A DNA stretch of 64,000 bases from Limnanthes douglasii subsp. nivea (lineage: Eukaryota > Streptophyta > Magnoliopsida > Brassicales > Limnanthaceae): the NCBI GenBank assembly GCA_036936605.1, contig JAUPFV010000003.1, positions 105,161,278-105,225,277 of the forward strand, read 5' to 3'. The notes under the pieces are model-generated. The model was not told the origin of the DNA, made no database searches, and worked only from the letters and a program-made list of their open reading frames with translations. The position numbers and the translations under genes are program-made. Below are positions 52,960 to 63,780 of this stretch, in pieces; within the stretch, counting starts at the first letter, position 1; every line of letters starts with the position of its first letter.

Positions 52960-55347
52960 TTAGAAAGGAGCATCACATGACCTCCTATTATGGCCCGATT
53001 TCAAACATCGACCACAACGAGACTGGCTGCTGGAAACTTCGCCTCTTGATGGAATACGCTTCTTCCTCGGACGACCGGGTCGTCTTTTAACGTTAGGGGG
53101 CAGCACCAAGGGCTCTCCATCATAATCTGCGCTACTGGATTCACCAAACTCAGTTATAGCCGGTATGTTAAATGAATAGCTGGACAGAAAATTTTGTGTA
53201 GTGAAAAACGGCTCGACCAACGTCATAGGATCCTCGTTTATAGATGCAATTGCAGCCAACGCATGAGCGCACGGGAAACATTCTTGCTGCCAAGAGCCGC
53301 ATGTGCATTTGAAATCCAGTATGTTGACCACCATGACTGGGTCCGATAAAACCTCAAAATAAGCCGCAGAAGACTTGCGAACTAACCATGTCCGACCGGA
53401 TTGTACATTATCTTTGAACATCTTGTCAAACTCGGGGCACAAATGTGTGTTCCAACTTTGGCCTTCTCCTAAACGTCGAGACATTTGAGTCATCAGAAGA
53501 GCTCTAATCCGGTCGATTAATTCGACTATAGGCAGATGGCACAACTTCTTAATCTGGCCATTGAACGATTCAACAGTTGTTGATGCCATCGCCCCATACC
53601 GTTTGCCTTTGACATATGCCTGAGCCCATTTTTCTGGTGCCAGATTCCTGACGAAGTTTTCAGTACGGTTACCGCCTTGGCGCAACCACTGACCATAACG
53701 TTCATTAAAAAGATCCACCGTAGGGGCATAAGCACAGCTCTTAAACATCACTAGCATATCTTATTTGTAGACTCTGTTAGTGTGTTCAAGAGCTTTATTC
53801 AAGTTCTGAATAAGATGGAAGATGCAATAAGCGTGGAAGTCAGTAGGATAAAGGGTTGCGACAGCGCTAATAATACCAGCATGGCGGTCTGAAATGAAAG
53901 TTATTTGGCGCCCTAACAGATGAGGTTTTAAGTTTTCCAAAAACCAGAACCAGTTGTCCGAGTCTTCACTACCAAATATACCAAAAGCAACAGGGAAAAG
54001 ACCTGCGATGGAAAAGATGTAGCTTAAACACAGAACTACAGTAACAGAGTCGATGTTTTTTTCGACTGTGTAATAGTTAACAGATAACAGTCTGTGTAAC
54101 CTAATCTATCAGACAAAGCCTCCCAAGCTAGCAATCAGTAAAACCTAAAATACCAGAGTATGTAATACAAACTATCAGACAGTCTTATTAAATCGCAAAC
54201 TATGTAAGCATATTTATCAGATCAAATGTATATTGAAACGTATTTGTACTGACCGTTGTTTCCATCTTTTGCCACTGCTGATAGCAACACGCCACCGTGC
54301 TTCCCTGATAGGTGGGTTCCGTCAACGTACAGTAGAGGGCGGCACGAATGGAAACCCTGAAGACACGCCCCAAACGCTATAAAACAGCGACGAAAAACAT
54401 TGCCGGGAGCCAAATCCAGATGACAGTCCGTAGTGATGTCACGACTCTTTAGCCTCTTGAAGTATGGTTTTAGCAATCCGAAAGAGGTATTGCTATCTCC
54501 AAATACAACGCGACGGGCCTTCTCCAACGCATTCCAAGATAGACGATATGAAACGTCTAAACTGTAGTCTTGCTTGATGGTGGACTGTATAGTCTTAGCT
54601 GTTAAAGAATGACTGTTTCGTAGAGAATCGTGAATTTCATCAGCAATCAAATCGGACGACATATGCCGGCTTTTCTTCTTTGTGAATACGGGACTGCACG
54701 TGTGGGTACTGAAAAATCTTTTAATTGTCATCAAACCGGTCTTACAATCGACAGAAGCGTAAAGCCTCCATTTGCAGCCATCCGAATCTTTGTTTACACA
54801 ATAAACGGTGATCTTGTTAAAGGTATTGTGCATGTACCTAAACGCAAAACCGTTCTCTAATGCATAACGGGATAAGGATAACCTCAGACCTTGAGCACCG
54901 TCTGGAAATGACTGTCCAACACCGATGATAGCTTCCGCCCATCCCGCTGTAGCTAGATGTCTTTTTTTCGGGGTTGTAATGGCTAAACAGGTACTGCTTT
55001 CACCGCTGGTTCGTTGCATGTGAGAGGATTCTTCGAACAGTTGAACGGGTTGTTTACGTTTAACGGCGGAGCCTTTATCAGCAACATGTTCTTCGATAAA
55101 AAAATGACACACTCTTCAAACGCTCAACATCGAGGTAACATTCCAACCCAATGAAATCGGTCTCCTTATTAAAAATACAATTATTCTGAGCACCGCAATA
55201 GTACGTAATGCTGTAGTTGCCTCTAACAAGCCCTTGCCATGTTTGTTCAACGTACTGTTGAAATGACTCGAAGTTTACGAATTTGGACAGCGGAACAATA
55301 CTTGTTTCCGTACCAAGTTTGAAAATGCAAACTTTTGGTTTAGACAT
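52960..55347 (-). pseudogene. MULE transposase (MURA-like) gene, 2 coding exons
   Basis: ATG at 55347 (MSKPKVCIFKL). Exon 1 is 55347-54254, the intron 54253-54003 (GTCAGT...CGCAG) and exon 2 54002-52960; the junction keeps the frame (KDGNN|GLFPVAFG). There are about 711 codons. Domains in order: a Mutator N-terminal DNA-binding region (FPDGAQGLRLSLSRYALENG..CKWRLYA); a catalytic core with Asp in YVDGTHL, Asp in FISDRHAG and Glu in STTVESFNG; a SWIM zinc finger (CTCGSWQQECFPCAH); and a CGRCLKSGHNRRSC knuckle. All three catalytic residues are kept. Two lesions occur: a seven-A run (55098-55104) where six would keep the frame, and an in-frame TAA (53761-53763). It would cut the terminal repeats in the nucleus. 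As read it is inactive, unless these are sequence errors. Confidence 0.9.
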
Positions 55348-55921
55348 CGTGTACCCTGAATTATAGGAGTTTTGGTTAGTTTGTTTAACGTTGGTGTAGA
55401 ACAACTGAATGTGTTACTGATAGTATAACAGATATAGCAATATCCTATGTCTAACATATCAGGGTATATCGCTCGTGGTCAGTTTTCAGTACAAATAGCA
55501 AACTGGCATACCTAAACTATCAGGGTATATCGCTCGTGGTCAATTTTCAGCACAAATAGCAAACTGGCATACCTAAACTATCAGGGTATATGGACTACTG
55601 GTCTGTTTTCCAACACATATATCAACATGTTATATCTAACATAGCAGCAAGAGGAAATGGTTGGAAACATATAGCAATATCACGTACCTAAACTATAAGG
55701 GTATATGGAGCCATGGTCTATTTATCAACACATATAGCAACCTGACAAAACTAAGATAGCATGGTGTATGCAGTCAGGTTTAATGTACAAACAAATCTAA
55801 CATATCAGGGTGTATGCAGTAATCTAGCAACCTGGAGCATACAATTGCAGGCGATAAATCGCAATGAGTAACCATATAAATATCAGGGTTCAAACAGAGG
55901 TGGGAAAATGAAATTTCTCAC
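55348..55921 (-). repeat. transposase leader with a 61-62-bp tandem repeat
   Basis: TATCAGGGTATAT recurs at 55456, 55518 and 55579, heading units that also contain AGCAAACTGGCATACCTAAA. More decayed copies continue to about 55880. The region looks like an intron in the 5' untranslated part: a possible donor CCG|GTGAGAAA at about 55917 and acceptor ATTCAG at about 55356, both minus strand. Confidence 0.7.
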
Positions 55922-56219
55922 CGGAATGTGATCGGAGCCGGTTCGGATGCTTTGGATTGAGCAGAAACAGATGGAAATAAGTTTCCTGGCATTAACGTAC
56001 GTTATATGAGAGTCTATAATCGATTTCGAAAATGGAAAACGATTTCGAAACTGAAAACTCGACTCTGTTACTCACCTGTAAAATGTAACGTCCGGCTACG
56101 ATTTCGAAACTTAAAACCGGAGCTAGGAGGCTGTGTACGGTGGTCTAGGAGGCTGAGATACGGTGCAAGACCGGAGCTAGGAGGAAATCACGGTGCAAAA
56201 CAGTACCTAGGCGGCTGAC

Positions 56220-56663
56220 GACGTTAAACTTGTTTTCTGAAACTCGCCGGTGATCGGAACACTCCGATAAGGCTCCTAGATGGATCGCCGGTGGTAACGT
56301 AAGGTAAATGGTGGTTCAATAGGGTCGCCGGAGGTGGTGTGATCAGCCGTAGTTTTTTGAAATGAAGAAACGTTCTTGAAAAATGGGTTGTTTGTTAGGT
56401 TAGGAGAGAGGAGAGAGAAAGGAGGCTAATAAATTCAAAATTCAAAATTCAAAAGTGATTAAGAAGATGCTGGAGCTAAAAGGGGCCTTTTTTTTCACAA
56501 ATCAACCTTATATACTAGGTTGAGGGTAATCTTGGTATTAAAAAAAGAAAAGGTATTAGAAGTGGATATGTTATATGAGATGGGTATTAAGTGAGCATTA
56601 ACCCATTTTGGGGCACTAGGTTGTAATAGGTTTGGCTAAAAGGTACTTAATGTGTCATTTCCC
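56220..56663 (-). repeat. MULE right terminal inverted repeat and transposase promoter
   Basis: Read on the minus strand it starts GGGAAATGACAC at the target duplication. It has a TATATAA box (plus-strand 56508-56514), then a leader with CTTCTTAATCAC and CACCGGCGA words that mirror the left end. Further in, GACCGGAGCTAGGAGG is repeated (56117-56184). It is moderately similar to the left end. Both ends thus supply a promoter pointing inward. Confidence 0.7.
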
Positions 56664-56672
56664 TTATCAATA

Positions 56673-57652
56673 TTATTAGTTATATAATATAATAAAAAAA
56701 TTAAATCCAAAAATCAATAAAAATATTATAAAATTTTAACTTCAAATATTTTAAATCATTCAAATGCGATTAAATATAAAAAATATTTCAGCTAAACATA
56801 AAAAAAAAAATCAAATATCATCATCAATTAAGTTATGTTTAGATGAATTAAGATATAAAATGAAGCAACATGTAATGAAAGAACAAGAAGAGATTTTGCG
56901 TGTGGCAGTTCAATAATCAGTATAAAAATATAAATAGATTTTCTAATATAAATAAATTGATTAGACATTTAATAAATCGGGAATTCAATATTTAGTTTAT
57001 ATTTAAGATAAGTTAATGGATTTGAGTCGAATCGAGAGTTAAATAATAAACCTTATTTCATAATGGATTTATTTTACTTTATACATAAAGCTTCGGTTAA
57101 ATTATAGTTAGTGGAATAACACTCGTCACTCTACGCCTCCATAACGCCATCGTGGTGGGAGTTTTTCCGCTTTGACGATTTTTTAGTGTTACATGTCGTC
57201 GCGCGCTGCGGTTATGGTCCGAGTATCTATTTGTCGGATTCGAGTACTTATTCGTAGATACTCATTGAAGCTATGGTGTTTTTGGTTTTTGGTTTAGAGA
57301 TGTAATACAAAAGAAAATAGTTAACTTTATCTTTCTCCTCTCACTCATTTGAGAATCCTAAGCATATAAGTTTTTTTTTCTTCTTGTAAATTAGGTTTCA
57401 TAAATTATAATTTGAGTTCTACCAATAATGTTGGAGGTAAAAAAAATATTTTAGAGAAAAAAGTTAAAAAAAAATCAAATTTAATGTTTAAATATAAAAT
57501 GCTATGTATTTCAAAGATATAATGTATGTACTATTTAAGTACTAATTAATATTATCAAATATTATTAAATATTTGTAATCTATTAGTAATTAAGATATGG
57601 TTTTAGTACACGTTAGTATATTTTTTTAAATTTAATTAATAATAATATTATT
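56673..57652. other. AT-rich intergenic DNA right of the MULE
   Basis: No gene is seen. Around 57100-57300 a less AT-rich stretch with ACTCGTCACTCTACG and GGTTCGAGTA-like words stands out but shows no known feature. From about 57430 the first unit of an AT-rich tandem repeat begins. Confidence 0.45.
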
Positions 57653-58560
57653 AGACAACAAAATGATAATAGAGACATATATATATAGAGAGCAAAATTC
57701 AGCTGCTGATTGGGTAGCTAAGCATGCATTAAAAACTCATTCTAGATTTATAGTAGAATCAACACATACTTTGAATGAATTAATGCAATAACTCTGTTGG
57801 AATCGTTAAACTTAGGTCATTTTAGATTTTTCGACTAACTAGTTGGCAAGTTGAAGGACTTGACCATGAATGTGTTTGATTTTGTAGAACAGGTGCAAGG
57901 TTGATGGAGTAGATAAAGTAAAGGACAACAAGGGGATGGAGTCTAAGAAGATTGATCAAGAAAGGAATGATAAGGAAGAGAAGGAAGGCAGCAAGGGGAA
58001 AGAGGCTTGCTAGGAAATGAAAGTAGAAAGGATTGCTTATGTTGTATAAGTTAACTACACAATGTAGTTTACTTTTTATAAGAAATGATTAGTCAATCCA
58101 TATGTTGTATGGACAAGTTTGTAAATATTCATATTGGGTTCAATGAAATTTCTTTTCTTGGGAAAAAAAAAGACAGCAAAATGATAAATATTTTAAAAAA
58201 AGAAATAGAAAAAACAAATTCAATATTTAAATGTAGAATGATATTTTTCAAAATATACTATATGTAATGTTAATTAGCAAATATTTTGTATTTTTGTTAT
58301 GTTATTAATAGTTAATATATGGTTTTTTATATGTTAGTAATTTTTTTAAATTTAATTAATAATATGAGACCATAGTATAGTTTTGTAAAAAAAGAAAAAA
58401 TATTTAAAAGAAAAAAAATTGAAAAATCAAATTTAATGTTTAAATGTAGAATAATTCTTTAAAAATATTTTGTATATATTAGCAAATAATATATGATTTT
58501 TTAATTACAGAATACAAATACTAATATTAATAACTTTATTTTTATAGTTTGAATAATAAT
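57430..58560. repeat. AT-rich tandem repeat, about 200-bp unit, 3 copies, split by a LINE
   Basis: The words AAATTTAATGTTTAAAT(A/G)TA recur near 57476, 58208 (variant) and 58425. TTTTTTTAAATTTAATTAATAAT recurs near 57622 and 58345. The first and second units are separated by the LINE insertion at 57670-58170. Confidence 0.65.
57653..58187 (+). mobile_element. 5'-truncated LINE with target duplication
   Basis: A 17-bp direct repeat, AGACA(A/G)CAAAATGATAA, lies at 57653-57669 and 58171-58187, with one mismatch. The right copy is preceded by an A9 tail (58162-58170). At its left end the insert codes for a stretch like the C-terminus of the RNase H domain of plant LINEs (REQNSAADWVAKHALK, about 57689-57736) and stops at 57788-57790. 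The next roughly 370 bp would be 3' untranslated region. Target duplication, A tail and 5' truncation are the three hallmarks of LINE insertion. Confidence 0.8.
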
Positions 58561-58589
58561 ATTAAATTATTTTATATAATATTGATTTA

Positions 58590-59000
58590 GCGGATACCCA
58601 TGGATATTATCTAGTGGATCGGGTTCGGGCTGGGTACCTGTATAAATTTTTTTAAACCCATAACTCATCCAAAACCCGACAGTAGTAAGTTTTCAAATCC
58701 ACAACCCATCTGTTAATTTTCTTTAAAATCCATAAGCTATCTCATCAGGTCGGCTCATGTACCCGTGGATTAAAAAATTTGTCATCCATAGTTTTGGTTT
58801 TGTTCGGATACCAAAATTTTAAAATCATTATCTAGGTTAATGGTTCCGCTAAACCGGTAATCGAACCAGAATCGGGAACCGGACCAGAACCGAATCGGTA
58901 TTAACTAGATTGAGAACCATACCGAATTTTAATGGTTTTGTTTGCGGTTTTATTTTGAAAACCGAAATCGATAATAAAATGATAAACCGGTAGAAATGAT
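58590..59000. other. ACCCG/AACCGG-rich stretch of unknown type
   Basis: Within very AT-rich DNA this stretch has many words such as GGATCGGGTTCGGGCTGGGTACC, then AACCGGTAATCGAACC and GGACCAGAACCGAATCGG. No coding potential is seen. Similar words are common in ends of some plant transposons, but I cannot assign a family. Confidence 0.4.
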
Positions 59001-59329
59001 ACGAACATATTTGTTTATTATTCTAATTTATTTTTAATAAATTATATTATTTCCAAAATTATTAGGTAAAGACCAATTAAAAAAACCAAAAAATAAAAAT
59101 AAATTTTTTAATTTTTATATAATTTATATAAGTAATAGTTTTAAAAAATAAAAATTAAATTAAAAATAGATATTTTTTTTAAAATAATATTTTAAAAATA
59201 GTTAAACAAATAAAATAATATCAAATGTATCCAAATATATAGATCAAAACAAGTAGTGTCTGAAATTTGTTAGTGCTCTTTAACATTTTCACAAATTATT
59301 ACGCGAAATGACATATTTTTGTTGTTACT

Positions 59330-60040
59330 TTAAATTAAACATTCTAAATAGGTGTATAATTTTATTCAAATTTGATCTAAGTTTTGTTGATGCATAATGA
59401 GTATTGGTGTTTGACAGTTTTGATATATGTTACGAGAAATATGATAACTTTTTCTGGTAGTTCTATTTTAATATGATATTTTTTCATTAGAGACTAAAAT
59501 CGTAAATATTCGCAAACATATATAAAATTAAAATTTAAACATTCTAATTCACTACATAATTATATTTTAATTTGATTTATAATATGTTGATACACAATAG
59601 GTTTTTTACAACTTCGATGACGGTTACAAAAAAAATACACTAACTTTGTGTAAAAATATATTTTAATATGATATTTTTTCATTAAAAACTAGGCTCATAG
59701 ACCTCTCGCAGTCATATATAGAACTACAATTTTAACACTGCAAATGAGTATAGGATTGTATTTTAATTAAATCTAAAATTTGTGATACCAAATAGATTTT
59801 TGACAAGTTCGATGATTGCTACTAGAAATACGATAACTTTATCTGTAAAATTTATTTTAGTATGGTATCTTTTCATTAGAAACTAGATGCATAGATCTTC
59901 GATACCCTATGTAGAATTAGACTTTTTACATTCCGAGTCAGTGTAAAATTAAATTTTAAATTAATATAATTTTTTTTTATACAAATAGGTTTTCTATAAA
60001 CGATTGTTACGAGAAATGTTATAATTTTGTATAGAAATTT
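59330..60040 (+). repeat. tandem repeat, unit about 195 bp, at least 3 copies
   Basis: TTTTA(A/G)TATG(A/G)TAT(T/C)TTTTCATTA recurs at 59466, 59661 and 59855 (spacing 195 and 194). Around it the units share TTGATAC..AATAGGTTTTT..ACGAGAAAT..ATAACTTT. A fourth partial unit reaches about 60040. Copies are diverged. Confidence 0.8.
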
Positions 60041-60980
60041 TATTACAAAGTATTGTATAAAGAATATTGTTATATTAAAATTTTCAAAATATTATTTTTA
60101 TAGCTATAAATTTAAAATATATGTTTTATTTAAAATTTCAGTATGGTATGATAATTTATATACTAATGCCCTACCAAAAAAATCAGTACGATACGATAAT
60201 TTAAAATTACCTTACCGTATTTGAAAAGTTGGTAAAAACAGGTATCGTTCGATACGATAAATGTGATTAAATATTTTAAAACTAAAATTTAAATATTTTC
60301 TCTTATTCTAGTATTCTACGTCGCATTGTATAATAAAAATATCATATGATTAAACTTTAAATTATTAAACCATTCTTTATAATTTTTAATTTATACGATC
60401 CAAAATCAAAATTGACGAGGTCTAGTTGTGATTGGACCTAAACATCAAATAACTCTAAAAAAGAAAAAAATGCAGAGCTAAAAGATAAAGTAATAATTGC
60501 TCATATTTTCTTTAAGAGAATGATAAGCTATATACATATTGTGATATTTATGGGTTTGTGGTTCATGAAACCTACACATACATAAAATCTTTAACGGGAT
60601 TGTCTTACATATTTAGCAAATATTATTTAATTATCTCGTTTAAAACCAAGTGAAAATTCGATTAATAACCCTTTTATCAATAGTATATTTAGTCTTTGTG
60701 ATTTTGACGAAAGAGGAGTATGAATAGCCCTTATAGATGAATGAGTTAGCAGAATATTTTCAACCATTGCATTAACTTACCTAATTAAAACCTTGTCCAT
60801 CAAAACCTCTCTTGAGGAAAAAAATTATATTTTTCCAAAAGGAAAATAGTACAAGTAAACAATAACTTTGTTTAGCATATTCTGGTAGCTGATAGATAAT
60901 AAAGTGAAGTGTTTCCAAGATATGTTATAACTTCAGCCTTAAGTCCCATTAGAGGCTCATTAAGTTTTTGATGGAAAGTT
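60041..60980. other. AT-rich stretch without a gene
   Basis: Only short frames and poly-A/T runs are present. No repeat, RNA gene or coding signal was recognised. Confidence 0.45.
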
Positions 60981-60984
60981 AACC

Positions 60985-61275
60985 ATAAAGCCTTATTAAC
61001 TTGGGATGATAGTCATTCAGAAAATCCAGAGAGCTTTGGCTAGAAACTAAGCATGAGTTCGAAGAGTTTTGAATGAAGGTTATTCATGAGCTTCAGGGAG
61101 CTTCAGCTGGAGGTGAGCATGAGCTCAAGAGATCTTTAGATGAATATTGTACATGAGTTTAGGTGATATTTGGATGGAAGATCAGCATAATCTTATGGGG
61201 TCTTTGGATATAAGCTGAGCATGAGCTCATGAAAGCTTTGACGAAAGCTATGCATGTCCTCATATGAGTTTCGAC
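60985..61275 (+). repeat. GAGCTTTGG..GAGCATGAGCTC minisatellite, about 40-bp unit
   Basis: Six to seven imperfect units of the kind GAGCTTTGGATGGAAGCTGAGCATGAG follow each other: near 60990, 61032, 61090, 61125, 61165, 61205 and 61240. The unit contains the palindrome GAGCTC in several copies. No open frame spans the array. Confidence 0.65.
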
Positions 61276-63540
61276 TACCGAAATATTTGATAATTTGTAA
61301 AGCCTCAAATTATCATTAATTATTTTGTCCCAAGTTTGCTATGTGCGTGCCATGTAGTCTACTTTTGTTAGGCATATAGCTTTCATTATTAGAAACGTTT
61401 TTAGCATTGTGATCCTGATTTCCATGTCATCATTAAAGCGAAATATAAAAAAAATGTCAAAAAATAAGCCATATATATAATTTTAATTCCTTTTTAATTT
61501 CGTCACTCAAATAGAGAAGTTTTTTAAATTGTGAAAAATAAAGATTTGTTAATATCTTCGGTTACCGTAAATTATCTTTGACGACCTAAACTAGTGTCAA
61601 AACCTCATTAGATACATGGGTTATTGGAAATCTTCTTCGTGAGCTTATATACTCTACTCTGAAGCTCATCCAAAGCTGGTAACACAATTTTAGTCGATTA
61701 CGCTTCATTTTGAGTACCAAGGAAACACTTGCTTAATCCTTATTGTTTGAGCTTCGAGTTTGATCATTCTTAGTCAAGTTATCCCCCGATAACAAAGGTA
61801 AAATATTTATTACTCTATTTCCCTTAAGTAGTTGATGGGTAAATGAAAGGTCACAAGGAAGCCAAAAAAATTTGGATTAAACAATTTCATCATTATTGAA
61901 GGTGAAAATAGTGAAAACTCATCAGCCAACAAATCTCAATCTTCTTATTCCATTATCTTACTATTTTGAAGAATAAAAGAAGAACAACAAGAGGTTTAGG
62001 AAGTGGAGAGACCTGCTGAGACTAAGGGGTCTAAGATAGTTTCAACACACATAAATATATCAAGGCATAACCAAACTCCTCAAAGAACACCCCAAAGACC
62101 CTATTGGTAAGCCCATGAATTGTTATTTCAACTATATATTTGGATCTATTAGGTTTATTTAAGACCATATATCTTACAACCAAGGCCTTGTCGCATTGAT
62201 ATTTCCTCAGCTCTACAACTAAAACAAATATGTAAGCTTTGAAAGAAAGATTTTGAGTTCCAACCAAAATAGACCAAAACTGGGCAATGGTCATAGGATA
62301 CCAATGATGTGGTTTAAGAAAACTAAGGCAAAATATGCTAAAAAATGTAAGAAATCTAAAGGTTGTTAGCTCCATCTCATTAGCCTAAATCTAGAAAAGC
62401 CTCAGATCATTGTATTGGGAAAAAATAAAGTACGTAATTTTTTTTATCTTGAAGATCTTGTCAAGATTCAAATCGAGTGAGAAATTCTTGAGAATGTCCA
62501 ATTTAGGCTACCAATCTTAGAAGAAACTTATGCTTTTGCTCTGATGAATAAACTAGTATTATATACTTATCTATATGACTGAGATTTTGGCTACCATTTC
62601 ACCATAAATTCTTAAGTTCTTTGCAATAATAGATATTTCCTAAGTTAACAACTCTAAATACATTATGAATGATAATGGTTAGTATCATTATTAATGTTAT
62701 ATCAAAGATAAGATTTACGATGGAGCGTTTGATATCCTTTTGAAACTTTACTATAAACCAACATCTCCCATTCTACAACATAACTCTCGTAAATTAATAT
62801 AAATTAGTAGACGACCTCCTTAAGTTATAAAAAATTTATAAGAAAATTTTATCAATTTTAGTTAGGATTGGGAGAATAAATAGTTTATCAGCAGACAAAA
62901 CCCTCACTTAACACCGATCTCTTGAAGAAAACGAGTAAGTATCTGAAATGTGTAAAACATCTTCATCTCCTTAGCACTCCATTTGCTTTACCTACCCTCT
63001 ATAAGTTATTTTCTTATTTTATTCTTGAAATTTATCCTATTTTTTATTTATTTAATATTTCAAAGTAACTTCACTTTATCGAAGTGCACAATCGAGGATC
63101 AGTTTTTGTAGTTGATTTAGTCTGCTCTAGACCGTTAGGGTAAGAGGTTCCATAAATATTTTACTTTAGAGAATCTAGTCCACTCTAGGTTTTGGAACAT
63201 GGATAAATCATTTAACCATAGTAGTGTTACTCCCTCCAAGTTGTTACATATGATAAAGATTGAGTGGTTTTCGCCATGAACCTACTTTTGTCTAACTTTT
63301 TTCTTTCTAATAGGTGTTAAATGTTTAAAAAAGAGTTAAGGTGGAAGAATTTAGTATCATCTCTCAAAAAAGTAAAGTTATTAGACCATTCAAATTTTAA
63401 AGGCTCATGAAAGATGTAAGGGAAAGCTGAAGGCTCGTTTCAAGAATTAATGGGGTAAATCACTAATATGGCTTGAAGACCGACAAGAAAGTGGGCCATA
63501 GGTTTGGGTAGGTATATTGGGTTCAATCAGGCTGCTAAAT
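61276..63540. other. intergenic stretch with one weak minus-strand open frame
   Basis: The only longer frame is 62031-62375 (minus, 114 codons). It has no motif that I can assign with confidence; a faint likeness to the PF04195-type antisense protein of Tat elements is not enough to call it. The rest holds no gene or repeat that I could recognise. Confidence 0.4.
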
Positions 63541-63560
63541 TTGCATCCCTAAAATACCTC

Positions 63561-63780
63561 TCTATCGAGTCTGTAACTAACCGAGGGCCCTGAGAAGTCT
63601 AAATATTAAAGAGACCAAGACGAAAAGAAAGTGCTTTGCCCTAAAAACACAAGACTTGGGTCATTTTATTGTCTGATATGCACTTCCTTATATTATCAAG
63701 TCTGTAGCTAAACGAGGGCCCTGGGAAGTCTAAATATTACTTCTCTATCAAGTTTGTAGCTAACCGAGGGCCCTGTAAAT
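63561..63780 (+). repeat. direct repeats containing CGAGGGCCCTG
   Basis: Three copies of a roughly 45-bp unit: CTGTAACTAACCGAGGGCCC at 63571, the same with TAGCTAAACG at 63702, and TTTGTAGCTAACCGAGGGCC at 63753. The first two continue into AGTCTAAATATTA. Spacing is uneven (about 130 and 50 bp). The GAGGGCCCT core is nearly palindromic. Confidence 0.75.

Larger units (their letters stand above)
44652..56672. mobile_element. 12-kb Mutator-like element (MULE) with three genes
   Basis: A perfect 9-bp direct repeat, TTATCAATA, at 44652-44660 and 56664-56672 encloses 12,003 bp. Nine bases is the standard MULE duplication length. The ends are inverted relatives of each other: left GAGAAAAGTACCCTAAATAC, right (reverse complement) GGGAAATGACACATTAAGTA. 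Similarity continues unevenly inward through a TATA box, a CTTCTAATCA word and repeated CCACCGGCGA words, to about 450 bp. Inside are a Ulp1-type protease gene (plus strand), a small acidic gene (plus) and a MULE transposase gene (minus). The two main genes start in the terminal repeats and converge. The target duplication is intact, so the insertion is not ancient. Confidence 0.9.

Noticed and set aside
58590..59000. ACCCG/AACCGG-rich stretch as a gene or promoter
   Set aside because: No open frame or core promoter elements; the composition alone does not support a call.
62031..62375. 114-codon minus-strand frame as a Tat antisense (PF04195-like) protein
   Set aside because: The likeness is too faint; the GLRFPL and P.Q..PN signatures are missing and no other retroelement part lies beside it.
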